DNA from: an uncultured Oxalobacteraceae bacterium
GTDB taxonomy: Bacteria; Pseudomonadota; Gammaproteobacteria; Burkholderiales; Burkholderiaceae
DNA: 24,005 bases
Reading direction: 5' to 3'
NCBI GenBank assembly: GCA_946479255.1
Contig: CAMLFK010000043.1
Location: forward strand, 1-24,005
Under the pieces are notes generated by a model. The model made no database searches. It saw nothing but the letters and a program-made list of their open reading frames with translations, and was not told where the DNA came from. Made by a program: the position numbers and the translations under genes. Below are positions 13,726 through 22,702 of this stretch, one piece after another. Numbering within the stretch: position 1 is the first letter of the stretch; each line of letters starts with the position of its first letter.

Positions 13726-16700
13726 ACCTGTCCGAACTGTGTATCCGGCGCCCCGTGATGGTGGTGCTGCTGTCGATCAGTGTCATCCTGGTCGGCCTGT
13801 TGGCATACGCGCAGATTCCGGTGGCCGCGCTGCCAAGCTATAACACCCCGGTCATCAATGTGCAGGCCAACCTGTCCGGCGCCAGCCCGGAGACCATGGC
13901 CTCGTCGGTGGCGCTGCCGCTGGAAAAGCAGTTTTCCACCGTGGCCGGGATCATGCTGATCACCTCGCAAAGCACCCAGGGCTCGACCTCGCTGACCCTG
14001 GAGTTCGACCCAAGCATCGACATCAACACCGCCGCGGTCGACGTGCAGGCCGCGCTGCTGGCCGCGCAGCGCCAGCTGCCGCAGGAGATGGTCGATATGC
14101 CGTCCTACCGCAAGGTCAACCCGGCCGACGCGCCGGTGCTGTTCATGGCGATGACTTCGCCGTCGATGAGCTTGTCGGACCTGAACGACTATGCGGAGAA
14201 CCTGGTGGCGCCCAGCCTGTCGACCCTGCCGGGCGTGGCCCAGGTGACCGTCAATGGCCAGAAGCGCTTCGCGGTGCGGGTACGCGCGCGTGCCGAGCTG
14301 ATGGCCGCGCGCGACATGTCGATGGATGAACTGGCCGCCGCCCTGCGCGCCGCCAACTCGAACGCGCCGCTGGGCACCCTGGACGGCCCCAGTCAGACCC
14401 TGACCATCCAGGGCAATGCGCAGCTGATGAACGCGGCCGAGTTTTCCGAGGTGATCGTGGCGACCCGCAACGGCCTGCCGGTGCGCTTAAAAGATGTGGC
14501 CATCGTCGAAGACAGCTTCCAGTCGATCAAGGCGACCGCGTCGTACAACGGCGAGCGTTCGATCGTGCTGGTGGTGCAGCGCCAGCCCAACGCCAACACG
14601 GTGCAGGTGGTGGACGCGGTGCGCAAGCTGCTGCCGCAGTTCCAGGCGCAGCTGCCCGGCTCGGTCAAACTGAGCCTGGTGAACGACCGCTCGATCTCGA
14701 TCCGCGAAGCGATCCACGACGTCAACCTGACCCTGGCGTTCACCGTCGCTCTGGTGGTGCTGGTGATCTTCCTGTTCCTGCACCGCGCCGCCGCCACCTT
14801 CATCCCGGCGGTGACGATGCCGATCTCGCTGCTGGGCGCACTGGCGCTCCTCAACTGGCTGGGCTACAGCCTGGATAATGTCTCCCTGCTCGGCATCACC
14901 CTGGCGGTCGGGCTGGTGGTCGACGACGCCATCGTGGTGCTGGAAAATATCGTGCGCCACATCGAGATGGGAAAACGGCCGATCGACGCCGCCCTGGCCG
15001 GTTCGCGTGAGATGGGCTTTACCATCGTGTCGATCTCGATCTCGCTGGTGGCGGTGTTCATCCCGGTGTTCTTCATGCCCGGCGTGATCGGCCTGCTGTT
15101 CCATGAATTCGCGGTGGTAGTGGGCCTGTCGATCCTGGTCTCGGCGCTGGTGTCGCTGACCCTGGTGCCGATGATGGCCAGCCGCCTGCTGCCGCCGCAC
15201 GTGCACGGCGAAGGCGAAAAGAGCTTTGTGGGCCGCCACTTCGAGGCCGGCTTCGCCAAGGTCCAGCGCGGCTACACGCGCACGCTGGACATGGCGCTGG
15301 CGAACCGGCCGGTGGTGCTCTTGATCGCGCTGGCGACTTTTGTGCTGACCGTCGTGCTGTACGTGACCATCCCCAAGGGCTTCTTTCCGGAAGAAGACCT
15401 GGGCCACATCCGCGCCACCATCGAAGCGTCCGAAGACACCTCGACCGAAGCCTTCCTCCTGCTGCAGGAGCGCATCAATACGATCGTGCGCGCCGACCCG
15501 GCGGTGCAGGACGTGACCACGTTTTCCGGCGGTGGCTATAGCGGGCGGGTGAACATCACGCTGCGTGAGCGCGGCCAGCGCGACGCCATGCCGCAGGTGC
15601 TGGACCGCTTGCGCAAGTCGACCCGCGCGGTGGCCGGGGTGTCGGTGTTCCTCAGCCCGACCCAGAACCTGCAGCTGGGCGGACGGCCCAGCAAGAGCCG
15701 CTATCAGTACACGCTGCAAAGCGTCAAGGCCGATGCCTTGGGCTCCTGGGCCAATCAGTACCAGGAGCGCATGCGCGCCGATTCGATGTTCCGCGATGTG
15801 ACGAGCGATTCGCAGAACCGCGGCCTGCAGGCGACCCTGAAGGTGGACCGCGACAAGGCCAGCGTACTGGGCGTGGAGATGGCGGCGGTGCGCAGCGCGC
15901 TGTATGCGGCTTACGGCGAGCGCCAGGTGTCGACCATCTATGCGCCGGCCGCCAGCTATTACGTGATCCTGGAAGCCGATGCGGCGGATCGCCGCTTCGA
16001 CGATGCGCTGGCGCGCGTGTCGGTGCGCAGCAAGACCGGCCAGCTGGTGCAGCTGTCGGCCTTCGCCAATGTCGAGCGCACGGTGGGGCCGACCTCGGTC
16101 AACCACCAGGGCCAGCTGGAGGCGATCACCTTGTCGTTCAACCTGGCGCCCGGTGTGCCGCTGGGCGTGGCCACGGCCAAGATCGACCGCATGGCGGCCG
16201 AGATGAAGCTGCCGGCTTCGATCATCACGCGCTACGGCGGCGATGCGGCGGTCTTCCAGGATTCCCAGTCGAGCCAGATCATTCTGATCGTGGCGGCGCT
16301 GGGCGTCATCTATGTGCTGCTGGGCGTGTTGTACGAAAGCTATATCCATCCGCTGACCATCCTGGCCGGCCTGCCGTCGGCGGCGGTGGGGGCCTTGCTC
16401 ACCTTGCGCCTGTTCGGCCTGGACCTGACCATGATCGCCATCATCGGCATCCTGATGCTGATCGGGATCGTCAAGAAGAACGCCATCATGATGATCGACT
16501 TCGCGCTCGATGCCCAGCGTAAGCGCGGCAAAGCGCCGGCAGAGGCGATCCGCGAGGCCTGCATCCTGCGCCTGCGGCCGATCTTGATGACCACGCTGGC
16601 GGCGCTGATGGGCGCTTTGCCGATCGCGCTGGGCTTGGGGGCAGGCGCCGAACTGCGCCAGCCGCTGGGCCTGGCGGTGGTGGGCGGCCTGATCTTTTCG

Positions 16701-16868
16701 CAAGTGATCACCCTGTACATCACGCCGGTGATCTACCTGGCGCTGGACAAGTACAGCGGCACGGGGCCGTTGGACGACCAGCAACTCGCGGCGATGGATA
16801 CGCCTCAAGTTCAATTTGCCGCAAAGACTGACTTGACTGAAGCCAAGGTCGTGCGCCGGTCGGCCTGA
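13722..16868 (+). CDS. RND multidrug efflux pump (MdtB/MdtC-like)
   Basis: A 1048-aa proton-driven RND transporter. The N-terminal helix (VMVVLLSISVILVGLLAYAQ) starts a 12-helix layout with two large periplasmic loops. The proton-relay pair D401/D402 lies in GLVVDDAIVVLENI and K919 in GIVKKNAIMMIDFA, equivalent to AcrB D407, D408 and K940. This TM4 motif is that of drug-type (HAE1) pumps; metal-type pumps carry a different one. The length and the short central linker are as in MdtB and MdtC. E. coli needs MdtB and MdtC together, but only one pump gene is present here. No outer-membrane factor is encoded in the window. Confidence 0.95.
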   Translation: MNLSELCIRRPVMVVLLSISVILVGLLAYAQIPVAALPSYNTPVINVQANLSGASPETMASSVALPLEKQFSTVAGIMLITSQSTQGSTSLTLEFDPSIDINTAAVDVQAALLAAQRQLPQEMVDMPSYRKVNPADAPVLFMAMTSPSMSLSDLNDYAENLVAPSLSTLPGVAQVTVNGQKRFAVRVRARAELMAARDMSMDELAAALRAANSNAPLGTLDGPSQTLTIQGNAQLMNAAEFSEVIVATRNGLPVRLKDVAIVEDSFQSIKATASYNGERSIVLVVQRQPNANTVQVVDAVRKLLPQFQAQLPGSVKLSLVNDRSISIREAIHDVNLTLAFTVALVVLVIFLFLHRAAATFIPAVTMPISLLGALALLNWLGYSLDNVSLLGITLAVGLVVDDAIVVLENIVRHIEMGKRPIDAALAGSREMGFTIVSISISLVAVFIPVFFMPGVIGLLFHEFAVVVGLSILVSALVSLTLVPMMASRLLPPHVHGEGEKSFVGRHFEAGFAKVQRGYTRTLDMALANRPVVLLIALATFVLTVVLYVTIPKGFFPEEDLGHIRATIEASEDTSTEAFLLLQERINTIVRADPAVQDVTTFSGGGYSGRVNITLRERGQRDAMPQVLDRLRKSTRAVAGVSVFLSPTQNLQLGGRPSKSRYQYTLQSVKADALGSWANQYQERMRADSMFRDVTSDSQNRGLQATLKVDRDKASVLGVEMAAVRSALYAAYGERQVSTIYAPAASYYVILEADAADRRFDDALARVSVRSKTGQLVQLSAFANVERTVGPTSVNHQGQLEAITLSFNLAPGVPLGVATAKIDRMAAEMKLPASIITRYGGDAAVFQDSQSSQIILIVAALGVIYVLLGVLYESYIHPLTILAGLPSAAVGALLTLRLFGLDLTMIAIIGILMLIGIVKKNAIMMIDFALDAQRKRGKAPAEAIREACILRLRPILMTTLAALMGALPIALGLGAGAELRQPLGLAVVGGLIFSQVITLYITPVIYLALDKYSGTGPLDDQQLAAMDTPQVQFAAKTDLTEAKVVRRSA

Positions 16869-16870
16869 CA

Positions 16871-16893
16871 CCATGGGGAAAGTTTCCCCATGG
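16871..16893. other. 23-nt perfect inverted repeat between pump and oxidoreductase genes
   Basis: CCATGGGGAAA (16871-16881) and TTTCCCCATGG (16883-16893) form a perfect 11-bp inverted repeat around a single G. It starts 2 nt after the pump stop codon and ends 2 nt before the AGGA of the next gene. No T-run follows, so it may stabilise the 3' end of the pump message, limit translation of the next gene, or be a protein-binding site. Confidence 0.6.
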
Positions 16894-16906
16894 ACAGGAC
16901 GGTCAC

Positions 16907-18823
16907 ATGAAGCCCTACGGCGAGGTTTATAGCGTCACCATCATCGGCATGGGTCCGCGCGGCTTGTCCGTGTTCGAGCGCTTCGCCGCGTTCGCGCGCG
17001 AAAATTCCTGCCCGCTTCAGATCAATCTGATCGACCCTTCAGCCTGCGGGCCGGGTGGCTGCGCGCCACGCCAGCCACAGCACTTGCTGGGCGACACGCC
17101 GGCCAGCCAGATAACGGTGTTCCCGTCCGCCGGTTCGGTGGAGTTCGGTCCGGCCTGCGTCACCCCGTCGCTGGCCGAATGGGCACGCGCGCAGGGTTAC
17201 CGCCGCTTTGGCGCCGCCTTCCACAAGGTGGGCGAGGGCGGGCTTGAGATCACCGACAACGACTGCCTGCCGCGCCAGCTGCTGGGCCGCTACCTGGGCT
17301 GGGCGTACGGCGCCATTGCCGCGTCGATGCCGCCCACGGTCAAGGTGCAGCACCTGCGCCACCGCGCGGTCGACATGGTGGCCCGTCACGACGGCGGCTT
17401 TACGGTCGAGCTCGACAGCGGGTTCACCGTGCCAAGCGACTTCGTATTCCTTACCACGGGGCAGGGCATCAGCAATCTCTCCGACGAGGAAGCCTGGCTG
17501 CGCAAGTTTGCCCAGGACCACGCGCGCTACAACAGCAAGCTGCGCTATGTGCGGCACGCCTGGCCGCTCGATAAGCTGGCCGGCATCAGCCACGATGCCG
17601 AGGTCGGCATCCAGGGGATGGGCCTGGGCGCGCACGACGTGCTGGCCGAGCTGACCGTGGGCCGGGGCGGGCGCTTCGAGGCCGCCGGGCGCGGCCTGCG
17701 CTATGTGGCCTCCGGGCAGGAACCCAGGCTGACGATGTTTTCGCGCAGCTGCCTGCCGGCGAGCGCGCGCGGCATCAACCAGAAAGGCGTTGCCGGCCGT
17801 CATCAGGCCCAGTACTTCACGCGCGACGCGGTGCGCAGCCTGCGCGCCCAGGCGCTGCGCGAGCGCGGCAGTGTCCAGCTCGACTTTGAGCGGGAACTGC
17901 TGCCGCTGCTGATCAAGGAAATGGGCTTCGCCTACCGCTGCGCCCAGGATTCGCACGCCCAGGGCGCGCCCGATCCGGTCTGGTACCGCCTGGGCAATGA
18001 TGAGAGCGAGGCCATCGACGGCTTGCTGTTTCCCTTGCGCGGCCGTGTATTCGAGGATGGGGACGATTTCGCCGCTTACGTCCGGGCGTTTCTGGAGACC
18101 GATCTGGAGCAGGCCAGGCGCGGCAATGTGAGCAGCCCGCTCAAGGCGGTCGCCGAGGTGCTGCGCGACACCCGCGCGGTGCTGCAGGAATGCCTCGATC
18201 ACGGCGGCCTGCTGGCGGCATCGCACCGCAAATTCCTCGGCGTGTACCAGCCGGCCTTCAGGCGGGTGGGCTTCGGGCCGCAGATCGAACGCAACTGCCA
18301 GTTGCTGGCCTTGATGGAAGCCGGCGTGCTGCGGGTCGCCGATGGCCCCGGCCCGGTGGTGCGGATCGACGAGGAGCGCTCGCAGTTCGCCTTGCACACG
18401 CGCTTTGACGCCGGCACCACGGTGCAGCATCTGGACGCCGTGATCGTGGCGCGCCAGGAGGTGTTTTCGCCGGAAACCGAGGAGTCCTTGCTGACCCGCA
18501 ACCTGCTCAAGCGCGGCACCACCCGGCCCTTTTACAACGGCACTTTTCATCCGGGCGGGCTGGATATCGACGTCGGGCATCATCCCTTTGGCCGGGACGG
18601 GACGCCTTCGGTCCACTTGTGGGCGCTGGGCGCAGTGACGGAAGGGGCACTGTTCGGCAGCGACGACCTGCCGCGTCCGCAATGGCAGTCGCGCCAGGTC
18701 CTGGAGGCCGAGTTGTGCGTGGCGGCCATGTTCAATGCCATGGAAATGCCGCGCGCCAAGGCGGCGGGGCGGGCGCGCAATGTGCCGGTCCAGCAGCTCG
18801 ATGCTGTCGAGCAAGCCACGTAA
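16907..18823 (+). CDS. FAD/NAD(P)-binding protein, 638 aa
   Basis: A large cytoplasmic flavoprotein-like protein of the FAD-NAD(P)-binding type (resembling the NAD_binding_9 family). The N-terminal Rossmann motif is TIIGMGPRGLSVFERF (Gly14, Gly16, Gly19), followed by LIDPSACGPGGCAPRQPQHL and DTPASQITVF. A second nucleotide-binding segment is suggested by EVGIQGMGLGAHDVLAEL around residue 240, and FVFLTTGQG near 180 is the usual end of an FAD site. The C-terminal half (DVGHHPFGRDGTPSVHLWAL and following) is family specific. The substrate is unknown; relatives are distantly akin to flavin N-hydroxylating monooxygenases. The start ATG 16907 has AGGA at 16896-16899. It is 38 nt from the pump gene, so cotranscription and a detoxification role are possible but unproven. 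Confidence 0.85.
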   Translation: MKPYGEVYSVTIIGMGPRGLSVFERFAAFARENSCPLQINLIDPSACGPGGCAPRQPQHLLGDTPASQITVFPSAGSVEFGPACVTPSLAEWARAQGYRRFGAAFHKVGEGGLEITDNDCLPRQLLGRYLGWAYGAIAASMPPTVKVQHLRHRAVDMVARHDGGFTVELDSGFTVPSDFVFLTTGQGISNLSDEEAWLRKFAQDHARYNSKLRYVRHAWPLDKLAGISHDAEVGIQGMGLGAHDVLAELTVGRGGRFEAAGRGLRYVASGQEPRLTMFSRSCLPASARGINQKGVAGRHQAQYFTRDAVRSLRAQALRERGSVQLDFERELLPLLIKEMGFAYRCAQDSHAQGAPDPVWYRLGNDESEAIDGLLFPLRGRVFEDGDDFAAYVRAFLETDLEQARRGNVSSPLKAVAEVLRDTRAVLQECLDHGGLLAASHRKFLGVYQPAFRRVGFGPQIERNCQLLALMEAGVLRVADGPGPVVRIDEERSQFALHTRFDAGTTVQHLDAVIVARQEVFSPETEESLLTRNLLKRGTTRPFYNGTFHPGGLDIDVGHHPFGRDGTPSVHLWALGAVTEGALFGSDDLPRPQWQSRQVLEAELCVAAMFNAMEMPRAKAAGRARNVPVQQLDAVEQAT

Positions 18824-18942
18824 ACCGGGCGATACATTCTGTAACATCCCTCAAGACGCTCATCTTGTAAGCTCTGCAAGGTGGAAGCAGGGCTTGCCGT
18901 GCGAGTCCCGCCGTGCGGAATCCCCACAAAAAGGATAGACTT

Positions 18943-18956
18943 CGGCACTTGTGCCG
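18943..18956. promoter_or_regulatory. Short palindrome in the gap before the zinc-ribbon protein
   Basis: CGGCAC (18943-18948) and GTGCCG (18951-18956) form a perfect 6-bp inverted repeat with a 2-nt centre, about 40 nt before the preferred start of the next gene. It is operator-like, but nothing else supports it. The rest of the 171-nt gap (18824-18994) shows no clear promoter. Confidence 0.2.
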
Positions 18957-18994
18957 CATACGCTTGCGCCGTTCCCTCGAAAGTTGCACCCATT

Positions 18995-19897
18995 TTGCGT
19001 GATCATCATCATCATCAATCACCCGATAACACCGGGTTTTGCGAGCATTGCGGCCAGCCTTTGCCGTCCGCGCACGTGCTCAGCTATGGTGACCGCAAGC
19101 CGATCAACCGCACCGCCATCGCCGTCGCCATCCTGGTGCACGCGCTGGTGCTGCTGCTGGTGCTGTTCAAGCCCAAGATCGAGAAACCCGTCACCCAGCC
19201 GCCCGGCGGCGAAATTACCTACGTAGCGCCTTTGGCCGGCAAGCCCAAGCCGAAAGAGGCCGCGCCGGAGCCCAAGAAGCAGCCCAAGATCAGCAAATCC
19301 AAGCCCAAACCGACCCCGCCGGTGCAGCTCAAGCGCTTGCCGGATGCGATTACTTTGCCGAACGAAAAGCCGGTGGTGGAAGAGCCGGATCCGGAACCGC
19401 CCAAGCCCAAGGCTGCGCCGCCGGAGATGGACATGGCCGCGGCAATCGAAGCACGCCGCAAGGCGCGCGGGCAGGACAGCAGCGACCAGACCGCGCAGGA
19501 AAGCGATGCGGACCGGGGCATGCGGGTGGCCAAGGCGAATATCGCCGCGGCCAACGGCAAGGCCAAGGGGGATGGGAACGATACCGGCGGAGTGTTCAGT
19601 ATCAGCAATAAAACCTTCGCTTCGGCGGAGTTGAAGTTCCGCGGGTGGAATCAGAATTTCCAGCGCCGCTGGCTGCAGCAGGTGACCGTGGAGCGCGGCG
19701 GCGAACCGGATATCGAAACGGCGATCGTCAAGAAGATGATCGAACTGATTCGCAAGGAAAAGAACGGGGATTTCGACTGGGATTCGCACCGCTTGCAGCG
19801 GGTGGTGAAGATGAGCGCACGGCCGGCGGACCAGGCGGAGCTGGAGGCGTTTTTGTTTAAGGAGATGTTTCCGGAGTATCGGCGGGCTGGGCGCTAA
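18995..19897 (+). CDS. Zinc-ribbon, single-TM, Pro/Lys-rich protein (TonB/TolA-like layout)
   Basis: I do not recognise a named family. From the TTG at 18995 it is 300 aa. The order is a short His-rich start (RDHHHHQ), half a zinc ribbon (FCEHCGQPLP), one membrane helix (IAVAILVHALVLLLVLF), a long Pro/Lys/Glu-rich segment (KPKPKEAAPEPKKQPKISKS and on), then a mixed C-terminal domain (about 205-300) with FASAELKFRGWNQNFQRRW and FDWDSHRLQRVVKM. The layout recalls TonB or TolA, but only one CxxC is present and no TonB C-terminal signature is clear. Start choice is uncertain: GTG 18899 has AGGG at good distance, but codons between 18899 and 18994 have only about half G/C third positions, unlike the body of the gene. 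Confidence 0.65.
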   Translation: MRDHHHHQSPDNTGFCEHCGQPLPSAHVLSYGDRKPINRTAIAVAILVHALVLLLVLFKPKIEKPVTQPPGGEITYVAPLAGKPKPKEAAPEPKKQPKISKSKPKPTPPVQLKRLPDAITLPNEKPVVEEPDPEPPKPKAAPPEMDMAAAIEARRKARGQDSSDQTAQESDADRGMRVAKANIAAANGKAKGDGNDTGGVFSISNKTFASAELKFRGWNQNFQRRWLQQVTVERGGEPDIETAIVKKMIELIRKEKNGDFDWDSHRLQRVVKMSARPADQAELEAFLFKEMFPEYRRAGR

Positions 19898-19936
19898 CTT
19901 TTTTCTTCACGCGCCCCCCCGCTGTCATGCTTTTAC

Positions 19937-21684
<1,748 letters not shown>

Positions 21685-21754
21685 GGGATTGGGGACTAAA
21701 TAGGTGCAGCCTGCAATGGCTGCGGAGAAAAAGGAGGCGATAACGCGAGCAAGC

Positions 21755-21766
21755 TATTGTACAATA
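21755..21766. promoter_or_regulatory. Palindrome with overlapping -10-like boxes (engB / cytochrome c4)
   Basis: TATTGTACAATA at 21755-21766 is a perfect palindrome. It gives TACAAT on both strands (21760-21765 on +, 21761-21756 on -), matching sigma-70 -10 boxes for the two divergent genes. No good -35 box is present at 16-18 nt on either strand, so the promoter call is weak. The rest of the 198-nt gap shows TTGACT at 21860 but no matching -10. Confidence 0.35.
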
Positions 21767-21882
21767 AGGGGTTACAGATTGTTGCGCCGCAAAAGTCAGA
21801 GCCGCAGCGCACGATCGAGAAACTGGCGTAGAAGAACAGCTTCCTCAATAAAACCATTTTTGACTTGTCTCAGGGTATTTGA

Positions 21883-22563
21883 ATGAATCGTGCATGTTTA
21901 CCTGCCGCCGGAGCGGCTTTTGTGAAATCTTTGCTGGTTGCAACCTTGGCAGTGTCGGGTTTTGTTTCGGCAGCGACGCCGGCTCCTGCCGCCGCTTTTA
22001 AAGCCGATCCCGCCAAGGGCGCTTCGCTGTTCGACAGCGGCGATGCCGCGCGCGGCATTCCTGCCTGCGTTTCCTGCCACGGCGCCGCCGGCAATTCGAC
22101 CATCGTCGCCAATCCGCGCCTGGCCGGCCAGATCGAAGCCTACACCAACAAGCAGCTGGTCGACTTCACCACGCCGAACCGCAACAACCCGATCATGTCG
22201 CCTTACTCCAAGTCCCTGACGGACGATGAGAAAAAGCACATCGCCGCCTACTTGGCCAGCACCGCCGCGAAGCCGGGCGCCGCCAAGAACAAGGACACCA
22301 TCGAGCTGGGCAAGAAGATCTACCGCGGCGGCATCGCCGGCACCGGCGTTGCAGCTTGCGCCAGCTGCCACGGCGCCAACGGCGGTGGCATTCCAGCCCA
22401 GTACCCGCGCCTGGCCGGCCAGCACCAGGATTACACCGTCACCCAGCTGAACGCGTTCAAGACCAACGCACGCAAGAACAGCCCGCAGATGACCGCGCTG
22501 GCCAAGCGCATGTCGGACGAAGAAATGAAAGCCGTGGCCGATTACATCGCCGGTTTGAAGTAA
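21883..22563 (+). CDS. Diheme cytochrome c4
   Basis: A 226-aa periplasmic (often membrane-associated) cytochrome of the c4 type, which carries electrons from the bc1 complex to terminal oxidases. The signal peptide has the core SLLVATLAVSGFVSA. The mature protein has two similar domains, each with a CxxCH heme site: C62-VS-C65-H66 and C159-AS-C162-H163. Distal methionines are likely M105 (NPIMSPYSK) and M203 (SPQMTALAK). The PRLAGQ motif repeats in both halves (78-83 and 175-180), showing the internal duplication. The start ATG 21883 follows CAGGG. It is followed by a terminator and then resB, whose product takes part in maturing it. Confidence 0.95.
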   Translation: MNRACLPAAGAAFVKSLLVATLAVSGFVSAATPAPAAAFKADPAKGASLFDSGDAARGIPACVSCHGAAGNSTIVANPRLAGQIEAYTNKQLVDFTTPNRNNPIMSPYSKSLTDDEKKHIAAYLASTAAKPGAAKNKDTIELGKKIYRGGIAGTGVAACASCHGANGGGIPAQYPRLAGQHQDYTVTQLNAFKTNARKNSPQMTALAKRMSDEEMKAVADYIAGLK

Positions 22564-22639
22564 CAGCCAGCAGGGCGGCGTGCGGGTCTGCCCGCCGCGC
22601 CCACTTGCAACACAATGCAGACAAATGCAGGATCGGGGC

Positions 22640-22669
22640 GGCAGCGCGACAAGCGCGCTGCCCTTTTTT
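22640..22669 (+). terminator. Intrinsic terminator after cytochrome c4
   Basis: GGCAGCGCG (22640-22648) and CGCGCTGCC (22654-22662) form a perfect 9-bp stem with an ACAAG loop, followed by one C and six T (22664-22669). It separates the cytochrome gene from resB, which then needs its own promoter or readthrough. Confidence 0.9.
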
Positions 22670-22702
22670 ATTGTTTTGTGAGACGCCCTCAGGGATGTTG
22701 AC

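Noticed and set aside
14487..16874. 795-codon open frame on the - strand opposite the RND pump
   Set aside because: It is antisense to a well-supported pump gene. Its composition is rich in His, Arg, Gln and Asp as expected from the reverse complement of GC-biased codons, and no domain is recognisable.
17039..18847. 602-codon open frame on the - strand opposite the flavoprotein
   Set aside because: Same antisense effect of high GC at third positions; the + strand frame has Rossmann motifs and a ribosome binding site.
19911..19921. Run of seven C between the zinc-ribbon gene and hemB as a frameshift site
   Set aside because: It lies outside both coding regions, so it cannot cause a programmed or accidental frameshift in either.
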